The notes beneath the pieces were generated by a model that saw nothing but the letters and a program-made list of their open reading frames with translations, was not told the DNA's origin and did no database searches. From Allomyces arbusculus (Eukaryota; Blastocladiomycota; Blastocladiomycetes; Blastocladiales; Blastocladiaceae): DNA of 61,712 nt. Of the stretch, positions 38,502 through 52,711 are shown one piece after another; within the stretch, counting starts at the first letter, position 1; each line of letters begins with the position of its first letter. Made by a program: the position numbers and the translations under genes. Location of the stretch: positions 1 through 61,712 of the forward strand of contig JADHYV010000096.1 of the NCBI GenBank assembly GCA_027604705.1, written 5' to 3'.

Positions 38502-39796
38502 CTATAGCCTCAACAACTTGACTTGCGTATCGCACGACACCGCCACCCAGTCGGTCACCGGCGAAACCGCCAAATTCTCCACCTCGGCACCCATCGGATG
38601 CGGCACGTGCGAGAGCATCGGCGCGTAGGTCGGTGCCGGCGCCGTCCCACCGCCCGAACTCGGTGCGGCCGGTGGCCGAGTAGGCTGCGCCACGTCCCAG
38701 ACCAATACTTGTCCGTCGTCACCCGCCGAGACGAGATAGCCCGAGTTGTGCGGCAGCCAGTGCGCAGCGTTCACGCAGGTCGTGTGGCCCGCGAGTTCGG
38801 CGACGGCGAGCGAGGGACGCCGCACGTCGAGGACGGTGATCGTGTGCGACTCGTAGGCGAGCACAGCGAGGTAGTTCGGGTCTTGCCGGTTCCATGCGAG
38901 TCGCAGCAGTGGGGCGGATTGCGGGTGCTCGTAGATGATGGTCGAGTGTTCCAGTGCGCTAGAGATCGTGGCGTTATGCGCACGACACAGTGAGATTGTG
39001 AGTACACTCGAGACCCAATCAAACGATGAAGAATGCAGACGCACCGCAAATCGAATAACCGCACCGACCCGTCCGCCCCCACCGACGCGAAAATATCGGC
39101 GGTGCCGGGCGCAAACCCGACATCAAACACATCGCGGTCGTGCGCGATCAGCTGCGTCTTGGCTTGCGACGAGTTCACGTCCCAGACGGTACAGGTCGTG
39201 TCGATCGAGCATGTCACGACCAAGTGCGGCGCCGCCGCGTTCCAGTCGAACCCCGTGAGCGGCGCGACCAGGTCGGCCTTCGCTTGGTTAGCGAGCAACG
39301 CCTCCATGGACAAGTGCGGCCCGCCGTCCCCGTCGAGTGCCGCTGGGTCGCCGTGGTCGTGCAGTTTCCACAGCCGCAGGTAATCGCCAGCGGTCGCGAG
39401 CACGCGCGTCGATGCGGCCGCTGCTGGCGCCCACTGCACGCGCGTGGCCGGGTACGGCAGCGCGACTTCCGCGACACTTGCGATCCGCGCACCGCCGTCG
39501 TGCTCGACAATGCACAGTCGGTCGGGCGCGGCTTGCGCGGTCGAGCCTGAGGTGGCAGAGCCAGAGGCACCGGAGCGGGATGGCGCGCGCGACGCCCATG
39601 CGCCGCCAGGGGCCGAGTTGGCTGAGACAAAGGAGCCGAGGGCGAGCAGGCCCGGGCGGTCGTGTGCAGCGGTCCAGGCCATGGCGTAGGTCGGGAAGGG
39701 CATGGCGATCTCCGAGGCGTCGACGTGCATGGCGTCGAGGTCGCTCGGCAGAGCACCGGCGCCGGCGCCGGCGAGGAACGGGTTGGGCGCGTGCAT
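38502..39796 (-). CDS. WD40 protein of the DCAF7/WDR68 family
   Basis: Exons 39045-39796 and 38502-38958 (intron 86 nt, GTGCGT..CTCTAG, phase 2) give 402 aa. The family (animal DCAF7/WDR68, plant TTG1/AN11) consists of WD40 scaffolds that bind DYRK/HIPK-type kinases and serve as possible CUL4-DDB1 receptors. Near-identical signature blocks: TYAMAWTAAHDRPGLLALGS, then ATAGDYLRLWKL, then LTGFDWNAAAPHLVVTCSID with TTCTVWDV, QLIAHDRDVFDVGF, FASVGADGSVRLFDLR, joined across the intron to ALEHSTIIYEHPQSAPLLRL and AWNRQDPNYLAVLA, then VSAGDDGQVLVWDV. The ATG at 39796 precedes HAPNPFLAG. The N-terminus is slightly extended with a low-complexity insert before the first blade. Confidence 0.95.
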
Positions 39797-40222
39797 GGCG
39801 GCGGCAGAGGTCACCGGCGGACAAGTAAGTGCGGGCGCGGTCCCGCACGCGCGTGAGGTTGCAGCTGCTGGTGGGCGCGTCGTCGTCGTCGCGGGTATGG
39901 CGGTCCGTCGCGAGGAGCACGGCTCGACAATGGTGGACCAGAGGCGTGACAATCGCGTGACGGCACGCCTGTGTCCCGCGCTGTCCCTGACCTCTGCGCG
40001 CCGCGCCACAGCGTGCGACCACGTCACAGGCCGAGATGGCTCCATTTTGCTCGTCTCCGTTGTCGCCGTCTTGTCTTCACCCCGTTGTCGACGACGACGT
40101 GCGGGCTCGTGAGCTTCAGCAATCTCAATATCCCTCGGCGCGCGCGCACTACCCGCATTCGACCCGTCAACCGTCACCAACCCCGCCCTGCCACGGTCCC
40201 GAGCCCGCGACTCGCCTTCACC
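39797..40222. promoter_or_regulatory. divergent promoter region
   Basis: Shared 5' region of the WD40 gene and the SIM-bearing gene. No TATA box or other element was recognised. Confidence 0.4.
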
Positions 40223-42744
40223 ATGGCCGACCCCGTCGACCTGACGCTGGCCCTGCGCTACCAGGGCGGCCCGGGCCGCCCTGGCCGCCTGCTGCCGCCA
40301 ACTCTCCAAGCCGCGGGCCATGCCGGCCCGTTCGCAGACCTGACCGACGCAGTCACGGCTGATCCGCTCCTGGCGCGATGCTCGCCGCGCACGCGTGCCG
40401 CCGCGCGCTTCTTTGCTGCTGTCTATACCATGGCCGCGTCCTGGATGGTGCCGCTGGCCGGGATCGATGCCGCGGCCGCGGCCAATCTCGTGGCCGGCCC
40501 GTTCCCAAACGACGTGAACGTGACGCCTGAACTGTTGTCGGCTGCGCTGCGGTTGTATTGCACACCCGTCGCGGTGCGCCCGCTGCCTGATCATCGCTGG
40601 TATGTACGCGCGATGACAGGGTGCAAGTGCCGGACATGCTCTCGCACCAACACGCGCCCGTGTCGCACAGGATCATGGCGTTTCAGACGCCCGACGACGC
40701 CAACTACGTGCTCTGCGCGTGCGACCGTCAACTCGCGGTCGGCGGCATCGTTGTCGTGCCGCTGCGCGCGGCAACTGATCACGATCTGACCCTTCTCGGC
40801 CCGCGCGTTGCTCCGGCCAAGCCCGCTCCACCGGCCGTGCCTGACGCTCACGACGAGTTTGCTGTCGTCCTCGACGAGGCGGCCAATGGGAATGTTGACG
40901 CCGCGGCCAATGTTGACGTCGACATGGATGTGGTCCCCGAACCCGTGGTCGAGCCGCAAGTCGACGCGCCTCGACCTCCACCCAACCACCATGACGAACA
41001 ACCGGACCATCACGTCGCCGAACCCGCGGCTCCCCCTCCTCCCCCTCCCCTTGAACCTGCCGCCGACCACCTCGTGCCCACCCCCGACCCGCCCGCCGCC
41101 CACACGGTATCGATCCTCGGCCACCCGCCCATTGGCCCGTTCGTTGCCGGATGGAAATGCACGTCGCCGCCTGGGGCGGGCGCATTGGGGTGGGTGAGTC
41201 ACTCGGACCCGCCCCCTCCTCCATCCACGACTGCCGCCGCAGCCGCGCCCTCACCTGCGGCGTCCACGCACATGAGTCCGGCCCCACCGCCGCCGCCGTC
41301 GTCATTTGTCGCGGAACCAGGCTCGCCCTGGAACGACCCGATCATGAAGGCGCCACTCACCGGATGGGGCGCCGCGGGCTGGTCCGACGGGTCCGGCCGC
41401 GGGACGTGGGAGCGGCTGGACTCGTCGATTACGTCGGCGGCACAGGCGTCGTCGGCGTCGTCGTCGTGGACGAAAGTGGGCGGTAGCGCGGCGCCGGCGC
41501 GGCAGTGGACAACCCCGCCGCCGCCGCCACCGGCACGTGGCGGACCGCGTGTCGCAGGCGGATGGACGCGTGAACCGCCGCCCCCCGCGGACGGGATGAA
41601 TGGACATGGTAGACGTCGCGACAGGAGCGTGCCGTCGAACGGCGGCGCGGCCGTGACAGGTTCGACGGCGGCGGGCACCAAGCGCGCGCGCGCGCGGACG
41701 CCGTCGCCGCCTGCGCCGCCGCCGCCCGAACCCCCGCGCAAGCGTGTCTCGCGGTGTGTGGTCCCGCCGCCGCCGCTGCCGCCGTCGTCTGGGTGGTCGT
41801 CGATGAGCGTGTCGGTCTCACCGCCGCCGGTAGCTGTCCCGGCGGGAGCTGCAGCTGCAGCGGCAGAGAATGCGGCTCGTGTAACGGCGGCTGCCGCGGC
41901 TGTGCCGATTCCGCCGTCCATGTCGCCGTCGCCCGTGGTGGTCACAACGCCGCCGCCGCCACCGCCCGCAGGCCGTGGGAACAACGTGATTGACCTGGAT
42001 GACGAGGAAGAGGCGAGCAACGGTGGTGCGGCGGCGTCAGCTACTTCCGCCACTTCACCGCCACGGCAGCCAAACGACCGGCCGGGCGAGTCGCACCGGC
42101 CGTCCCCGGCGCGTGCGGCGGCTGCAGCAGGCGCAGGAAACGTGATCGACCTGAGCGACTCGGACGACGACTATGCGCCGGGCCCGTCCCGCGCGACTGC
42201 CGCAACCACAACTACCAAGGCACCACCACGTGCTCCTCCAGCGCCACCCACGCCCGACACCGTCCCCGTCGTGGAACGCACCGTGGTCCTGACCATCTCG
42301 CGCGGCGCGACCACCGCAATGGTCCGGAAAGCCATCGCCCAGCAATGGGACGAGCCAAGCGCGCGCGTCGACCGCGGCGATCAGATCGACGCGGACCACG
42401 TCGAGTACACGATTGTACTGGACAAACCGTGGGACGCGCAGCTGCAGACGACGTTGGATATCGCCGAGCAGCGGTGGAACGTGCGGCCAGCGTTGCCGCT
42501 GGCAGCGTCAGACGCGCGCGACTGGTCGCAAAGCCGTGAGTCGCGGAGGAATGATGCGGCACCCTCGTCGTCGTCGGCTTTGCGCGCGGTTGCGCCACCG
42601 ACGCCGCGTGGACGGTCGCGGAGTCCAGTGCGTGAACGAAGGGAGAAGCGTGACCGGCCGCCCAAGGCGGGCGCGTCCGGGTTTGACCGCGCTGAGGAGG
42701 CTGCGGCGGCGGCGGCGGATAAGCGCGGGCAGCGGTGGTCGTGA
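40223..42744 (+). CDS. disordered protein with two SUMO-interaction-like motifs
   Basis: Exons 40223-40554 and 40620-42744 (65-nt intron, GTATTG..GACAG, CTGAT branch, phase 2) give 818 aa from CACCATGG. The N-terminal about 165 residues look folded (ALRYQGGPGRPGRLLPPTL, then ARCSPRTRAAARFFAAVYTM, then LLSAALRLVQVPDMLSHQHA and DDANYVLCACDRQLAVGGIV). Then come long Pro/Ala/Ser-rich linkers. Near residues 565 and 617 are NNVIDLDDEEE and GNVIDLSDSDDD, which match the hydrophobic-acidic SUMO-interaction motif. A last ordered-looking segment is TVVLTISRGATTAMVRKAIA. The C-terminus is Arg/Ser-rich. I do not recognise the family; a nuclear, SUMO-linked role is inferred from the motifs alone. Confidence 0.7.
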
Positions 42745-44120
42745 GGCCGTCGAGGGTGGCAGTGAACGAGGGTCCGGCCACGTCGTGTTTTCCACGGATG
42801 GAGCCGACGCGCTGTTCCTGATTTTTGTGAGGCTATTCGAGGACAGCGCTGCGGGTGACGGGCCAGGGCAGGGGGCACAGATTTGTCCGCCACAGTGGAT
42901 ACCAATCAGTTTTTTTCTTGTTCATGGTTCCAAGGTACCATAAGGTTAGGAAGAGGTTTCATTTTATGTCAGCTTAACTGTTGATATCTTCACCCGGTGG
43001 GTCCAGCATCAGACGCTGCGTTCGGTTGGTGCCCATACGACCAAGGAAGACACAGACACACCTCCTCTCAGTAGAGCCACGAAGAAATTAAGAACCCGCA
43101 AGGATCAGAATCTCAATTGAATTAAAACCAGGAAGAACTGCGAGGCACCAACCCTGATGCCGGCTTGCATGCGTCCAAGGCCATTGCCCACGTTCCCTCA
43201 GGCCGGCTGCCCTCCCGTCGAGACTTCACGAAGAAAAGAGCTTGGATGCAGCGTGGATGCGAGTTGAAGAAACGGACTAATTTACGCATGGAGAACACGT
43301 TCTTTTTGTAGAGGTGGTGATGTGATACTCTCGGAATGGAAAAAAAGGATGAGCCTGGTGACCGAGGTCGGTGGTCATCCACACTTTCTTCTTCACAAAT
43401 TCATGCCTGCTGTTTCTTACAAGCCATTCACAATTTCTCTTAGCAAACGCACTTCCTGCCACTCCTGCTTTCTCATTATCCAACATTGAGGAAAACGAAG
43501 AATTGATAACTTCCATCAATAGAATACCGCAGGAACACGTCCGCGCACAAAGCGTTAGGACGGGTCGGGTCGTTCCGGGTCAGCCAGTGTCGCAATGTGT
43601 TGATGCTGGTATTGGTTGCGTCATTCTTGTCTGATGTCCTCTCCAGCTTCCACAGCAACCGATGCGCACAAACTGGTTTTTTTGTTCCCATAGCGAAGAC
43701 GAACGAGAGAAAGCAAAAACGGGGCAGCAACCACGGTGCAACATCAAAAGGAATATTTCTCTGGGGATGAAAAGGACAGGGAGGAGGGAGGAAACCAAAC
43801 CGCCAAGAACGCAGCCAAACGGAGAGTGGGGCGAAAATCAACGAGCGGGAGCAAGCGAGGAGGAAGGAAAGGTAGGAAGGAAGATGGGCGAGCGCCCGAG
43901 CGAAACGTCAGAGAGAGAGCACACGAAAAAGTCTAATCATGAAGAAGAGAAAAAGAAATGCCGAAACGGAGCAAAGGAGGGATGGGTCGAGGTCGGGAGG
44001 GGGGACCAATAAAGATAGAACGACGTTCAAGCAACCCGAGAGGTCAAAAAAAAAAAAAAGAAAAGGAAAGAAAAAAAAAGAACTCCAAAGCGGTCGCGGC
44101 GCGGTTGAGATAGTGGGTAT
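42745..44120. other. gene-poor stretch ending in a polypurine tract
   Basis: No gene is supported from 42745 to 43640. From about 43690 to 44095 the plus strand is strongly purine-rich (GA/AAG runs, with A runs at about 44046-44082). The 116-codon frame over it is a product of composition. The tract lies in the 3' flank of the kinase gene. Confidence 0.5.
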
Positions 44121-44302
44121 TCATCGTGATCCGGGCCCGACCTGGGCCAGGAACAGGGCGATGGCGAGCCCCACGAGCACGCCGACGCTGGCCCACACGA
44201 CATGGTACAAGGGCGAGATTGTGCCGCCACCGCCGGCACGCAGTGAGCGCGGCCGGCGTCGCGCGGGGAGCGACACGTAGACTGTCACGGTCGACGCCGT
44301 GC

Positions 44303-44306
<4 letters not shown>
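44121..44306 (-). CDS. small tail-anchored-like protein overlapping the kinase stop
   Basis: A 61-codon frame whose ATG overlaps the kinase TGA (ATGA, 44303-44306). Codon third positions are strongly GC, as in real genes here. It encodes a basic N-terminal part (SLPARRRPRSLRAGG) and one C-terminal membrane helix (VVWASVGVLVGLAIALFLAQ) with a five-residue tail. It may be a separate small tail-anchored protein on the same or another transcript, or an alternative C-terminus of the kinase reached by a splice I cannot see. No family is recognised. Confidence 0.4.
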
Positions 44307-46309
<2,003 letters not shown>

Positions 46310-46800
46310 TGGGAAAGACGGGGGGAAGCGCGGGATCAGCGGATCAAGTCACTTTGAGCGGGCAAGCGAGCAGAGCGGGAGCAGAGACCCACATTGCGGC
46401 AGCGGCGGGTGGTGCGTCGCGTGGTTCGGCGAATGCATGGGCGATGCCATGGTGGCAGCGGGCAGGTCGACGGCAAGGAAGTGATGGTGGAGCGGGCAAG
46501 CGCGGCGGGCGGCGGGCAGCAACAGCGACCAACGGCGGCGTGGTGGCGGTCCGCCCGGGTCGGTTTCGCGAACAGGGGCCGCACTGGCGAACAGGACAGG
46601 GCCACGGCGTCGTTTCGCGCTGGCGCGTTTTCTGCGTGGAAACTTGGAAAAGCGGTGCGGTGAGCAGGCAGCCTGCCACAAGGATCGCACCCTCCCTCTG
46701 GAATCACGCGACCGCGTCGGCCAGTTGGCCACTCCTCCGCTCGCCAGATAAAATCGCAGGGAAAGATGCTGAGGCAAGTTGCCGTGCTCTTCCGCGAACC
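46310..46800. promoter_or_regulatory. divergent promoter region
   Basis: Shared by the kinase (minus) and the dehydratase (plus). AGATAAAATC at about 46743-46752 lies about 50 bases before the ATG at 46801 and may be a TATA or GATA-type element. Confidence 0.4.
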
Positions 46801-48515
<1,715 letters not shown>

Positions 48516-48820
48516 CTCGATTCACGCTGCGAGCCGGGCAGCTCCTATTGCAGCCCACCATGCGCTCTCGTTGGTTTCTGCTCCGCTGTTCTGTTTCTCA
48601 ACGTGATCGTGAACCGTCCTCCCACGCACCCTCACTCCACTCTTGATTCGGTTTTACGCCGAGCCGCTGCTCTCGTCCTCGCTCAGCTTTGCGCATCCAT
48701 TCCACCGTCCGCGATTCAGTAGGCAGCAAAAAAAAATAGATACATTTATGCTAGACAAACATGTGTTCTCTCGAGCCAGCGAGAAGAACAACCAAAGACC
48801 AGCACCCGCAACCACTTCCT
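48516..48820. other. intergenic between convergent genes
   Basis: 3' flanks of the dehydratase and the protease. An A-run (AAAAAAAATAGATACATTTATG) near 48729 could be poly(A)-signal-rich sequence. No gene is seen. Confidence 0.35.
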
Positions 48821-50583
48821 TCACTCTTCGTCAATCGACGTGATCCCCGTCGCCTTGACGAGCGTCACGTTTGCGTTCTGCGGCACCTCAATCACCATAT
48901 TCACGCCCGCCGGCATGCCGGTCAAACTCATTTTCATCGACTTCTTGTTCCCGGCACCGCGGTTGCCGCCCTTCTTTGGCGGGTTCGTCGCCGTTGGCGC
49001 GGCGGTCGGCGCGGGGACCGTGGCCGTCGGGTCTGCGGTCGGGTTCGTCGGCGTTGGCGTCGCGGCCGGATCGCGCTGCTTCTTGCCACCGTTCTTTGAC
49101 CCACCGCCCTGCGTCGGGTTGCCCTGCGTCGGGTTCCCCGCGGGCGGGCTCTCGATCGGCGGCTGCTCGGCGCGCGGGTTGTTCGCATTCCCATTGCCGT
49201 TCAGGAACAGGAACTTGTTCGGCGACCCGCGCACGTTGCGGATCACGTTCGGCGTCGCCGTCGACAACAGCGCCTGCGTCGCCTGCTGCAGCGACATCCC
49301 CTGCGACAAGAGCGCCGCCATGACCCCCGCGACGTGCGGCGTCGCCATCGACGTGCCGGACTTGAACGAGGCCCCACCGTTCGTGTTCGCGGCCACTGAC
49401 TGGATCTGTACGCCCGGCGCAATAATGTCCACACACCGCCCGAAATTCGAGAAACTCGCGAGCGTGTCCTGCTGGTCCGAGGCGCCGACGGTGATCGCGT
49501 TCGGCACGAAAGCGGGGGACACGTTGCACGCGTCTTGCGCCTCGTTGCCTGCAGCGACCACGACGGCGCACCCGGATTGGTTCAGCGCAGCGACTGCGCG
49601 CTGAGTGGCCTGGTCAGCGCCGGCCTTGGGGCCGCCGAGGGACATGGACACAACGCATTTTCGGCCGGATTGTGCGGCTTGTTGCGCGGCGATAGACATG
49701 GCCTTGAGGATCAGTTGGTTCGAGCCACGGCCGGACTTGTCGAAGACCTTGAGTCCAACGAGACGCGCCTTTTTGGCAACGCCGAACGTCTTGGACCCGA
49801 TGGTCCCGGCACAGTGCGACCCGTGCGAATTGGAGTCAAAGTTGCCCTCACCGGTCAGGTCGGTCATGGTCGCGCGGCCCTCAAAGTCGGGGTGCTTGAC
49901 ACTGGAGAAAGGGTGGAGAAGGTAGGTCAGTTGATGAGTCGAGATCGTGGAATCGTGCGGAGCGCGTGGATGGGAGGAGGAGGGTGGAAATGGGAGAGAG
50001 GAGACGTACTCGATGCCCGAGTCGATGACGAACACGTCGACGCCCTGCCCGGCGTTATCGGGGAAGTGGAACTGGCGGTCGGTGCCCTGGCGCGCGTCGA
50101 TCCGGTCTAGTATCGCAAAGTAGGTACGGTCAGGAATCGCATCTCTGTTCACCGGGTCCGGTCCACAGCTCTGGCGCGCCAAGCATCAACATAACGCGAC
50201 TACTCACCCAACCCAAACGGCGGATTCTGCTGCGTGCCCATGGTCGTCCACTCGACCTCGGGCTCGACCGCCTCGACCCCCGCGAGCGCTAAGATCTTGG
50301 CCTTTAGCTCGTCCGAGCCCGCGGGCAGAGTCAGCGCGCGGAATGTGTCGCCAATCACGATATCATTGTCCTCCGACTCGATCGACGCGAGCTGCATGCC
50401 CTGCGTGCCGTAAACTTCAGCGATCGCCTGCTTGATCTTGGCCAGGTCCTCGGCGGTCTTGATTTCCACGGTCCATGACTTGGCGGCTGACGGCGCCGCG
50501 TGCACGGAGGTGGTCACGGCGAGAAGCGCCAGCAGGAGCAGCGCGAGGAAGGTCGTACGGGAACGGGAACGCGGCGCGCGCAT
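48821..50583 (-). CDS. secreted subtilisin-like serine protease, proteinase K type (S8)
   Basis: Exons 50208-50583, 50010-50106 and 48821-49901 (introns 101 and 108 nt; phases 1 and 2) give 517 aa. A signal peptide (TTFLALLLLALLAVTTSVHA) is followed by an inhibitor-I9-like propeptide (WTVEIKTAEDLAKIKQAIAE ... VEAVEPEVEW). Exon 2 brings DRIDARQGTDRQFHF and VDVFVIDSGI with the catalytic Asp. In exon 3 the His is in NSHGSHCAGTIGS (proteinase K-like), the oxyanion Asn in VVVAAGNEAQDACNVSP, and the catalytic Ser in FKSGTSMATPHVAGVMAALL. All triad residues are present. The C-terminal about 150 residues are a Pro/Thr/Gly-rich linker plus a small domain (SLTGMPAGVNMVIEVPQNAN), unusual for plain proteinase K. 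It probably digests external or host protein. Confidence 0.94.
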
Positions 50584-51679
50584 CGTGGTGGATCGGATGG
50601 AGAAGGGTAGGTGGAGGGCGGCCAGGCCAGCTGGACGTGTAGGAGTTGCTCGAGGGAGGGAGGGACTAGCGCTGGGCGAGTCGGGAGAAGGAGAAGTTGA
50701 TGGTCTGGATATCGACGGCGGCAACGGCCGTACTTATACCAAATTGAATTCGATCGTGTCGCGAGTCGTAGTCGGTCAGTCGCTCGGTGTTTGGTGAGCA
50801 GGCCGTCGTGCATGCCCGACCTGAGCATGCGAGGTGGGTCCATGACTGAGCCCATGGTCATGATTTTGGCCGTGATCAGACCAGCGGGTGCACCATAACC
50901 TGACACGCGTTCATGATCGCCGAGTCGGACCGAATTCGCGCGCATAGCAGACCGATCGTCGGCACGTATGTTCCTTGTTCGGTGACCAAAGGACGCGCGC
51001 GTGGGTCTGAGAACGCAGCAACCTCCGCTCGAGCAAGCGTCGCGTAAAGATACAGCTATATTCAGATCATGATCCGCCGCTGAACATCAGACAACAGGCA
51101 CATCCCATTTCGGCCACGGCAACACCTGGGCGCGTCGTCATGAACTGGGGCCTGATTTGTTCAAGAACTCACACTGAAGCCCAGTTGGCACATCTGTGTT
51201 CATCTCAGACCCATGTGCAGTCGTCGGAGAGGCCAGCAAATCTGCACTTCAAGGTCCTCGTCGTCATGGTTTCATGGTTTGGGGCGCTGAAATCGAGACA
51301 GGACCGTCTGTTGCTTTGTAGAGAGATCAGGGGCTGCGCGCGCGGTCGAGGGAGACCTGGTCATCGCCATGGGTCGCCATAACGGCCGATCTCCGTCAAA
51401 TTGCAGCAAGTCATGGATCCTGAGCATGCCCGGGTCGCCGTCGTTTCAATGACGGTCACGATGGACTGGTTTCTGTTGTTGTTGGAGTGCGCCTCGACAT
51501 TTCATTACCACACGTGGCGGGCAGATCCCTTGCAGCAGGCAGTGCCTGCTTCTGCTGTTGACAAAGCGCGTCTTGCTTGATGAGCCAGCGCAACATCGTC
51601 GACGGGTCTGCTGTTTGCCGTTGCCACCGACGCCGACACTTGGACCAACTTGCTGCAACGCGACACGACACAACTCACA
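50584..51679. promoter_or_regulatory. divergent promoter region between protease and Pin1
   Basis: TATAAG on the minus strand (plus about 50735-50740) lies about 150 bases upstream of the protease ATG and may be its TATA element. The rest has no assignable gene. Confidence 0.4.
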
Positions 51680-52445
51680 ATGCCGGTATGGGGCCACAAT
51701 TCAGCACGCGGGGCCTGGCCGATCAACAACCGGCCCAATGCCGCGTCCCTGTTGAACACATCCGAATCCTCACCGTCACAACGGCGTCTGCGCGACCTTT
51801 GTCCACCAACTGTAGACCCCACCTGCCCCCTGGGAAGAACGCTTCTCGCAGACCAAGAAGCGGTGCGTCCCTCTATCGCGCCGACGCGGCGCGCGGGCCT
51901 CCAGTCGGCAGCCATCGAGAACGATGCATTGATACCGTGATCATTTTTGTTTGAAACGCGGCCAGGACCTACTACTACAACCCGGAGACGAACCAGAGCC
52001 AATGGGAGTTCCCGACCGAGTCTTTGGGCGCGGCGAGTGAGACGGTGCGCGCGTCGCACCTGCTCGTCAAGCACCGCGAGTCGCGCCGTCCGTCGTCGTG
52101 GCGCCAAGTACGCGTTTTACCCGTCTTTCGCAACCCTTCGAGCGCATCTAACGCGTCGCCTTGCTCGTGTGTGTGTAGGAACGCATCACGATTTCCAAGG
52201 ACGAGGCGCTGCAGCAGATTCTCGAGTTCCGGCAGCAAATCGTGTCAGGCGAGACCGACCTCCCGACGCTCGCGCAGCAGTACTCGGACTGCTCGTCGGC
52301 CCGCGTCGGCGGCGACTTGGGGCCGTTCAAGCGAGGGCAAATGCAAAAGTCGTTTGAGGACGCGGCGTTTGCGTTGCAGGTCGGTGAGCTGTCGCAGCCC
52401 GTGTTCTCTGATTCGGGGGTGCACTTGATCCTGCGCACGGCCTGA
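51680..52445 (+). CDS. ESS1: peptidyl-prolyl isomerase Pin1/Ess1 (WW + parvulin)
   Basis: Four exons: 51680-51685, 51816-51862, 51966-52107, 52179-52445, giving 153 aa. Exon 1 codes only Met-Pro; it is the weakest part of the model but joins in phase 0 to [16 protein letters not shown]. The protein isomerises pSer/pThr-Pro bonds, for instance in the RNA polymerase II tail. The WW domain spans [12 protein letters not shown] and [16 protein letters not shown]. The parvulin domain has [20 protein letters not shown] (active-site His and the phosphate-binding Arg pair), [20 protein letters not shown] (active-site Cys), [15 protein letters not shown] and [14 protein letters not shown]. The length is close to human Pin1 (163 aa). 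All catalytic residues are in place. Confidence 0.94.
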
Positions 52446-52711
52446 ACCCAGTCGGTTGGTCGATCGCAGATGCGTGTAAATTTCATTTGAGTGGAGGGTG
52501 CTTTGCGCTCGCGTTATTTATGATCCACGAAGCGGCACGGCGCTTGTCCGCCCAATAAACAACAGAGTCCACGATTTCCTATTTCGTTGCATTCACGAGG
52601 GACAGGAAGGACAGAGAAACACGACGATCCAACAAACAACGAAAGGGAGAAGAAGATGACACTCGGCCTTCAGCTCCGCGACCCACTTGATTCCGCATTT
52701 ACATCGTGCAC

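Noticed and set aside
43662-44012. Plus frame of 116 codons, Lys/Glu/Arg-rich
   Set aside because: It is the translation of a polypurine tract; no start context and no ordered segment.
50107-50180. Extra N-terminal stretch RQSCGPDPVNRD of the protease
   Set aside because: It is intron sequence; the GTGAGT donor and ACTAG acceptor give FGL-DRIDARQG, matching S8 proteases.
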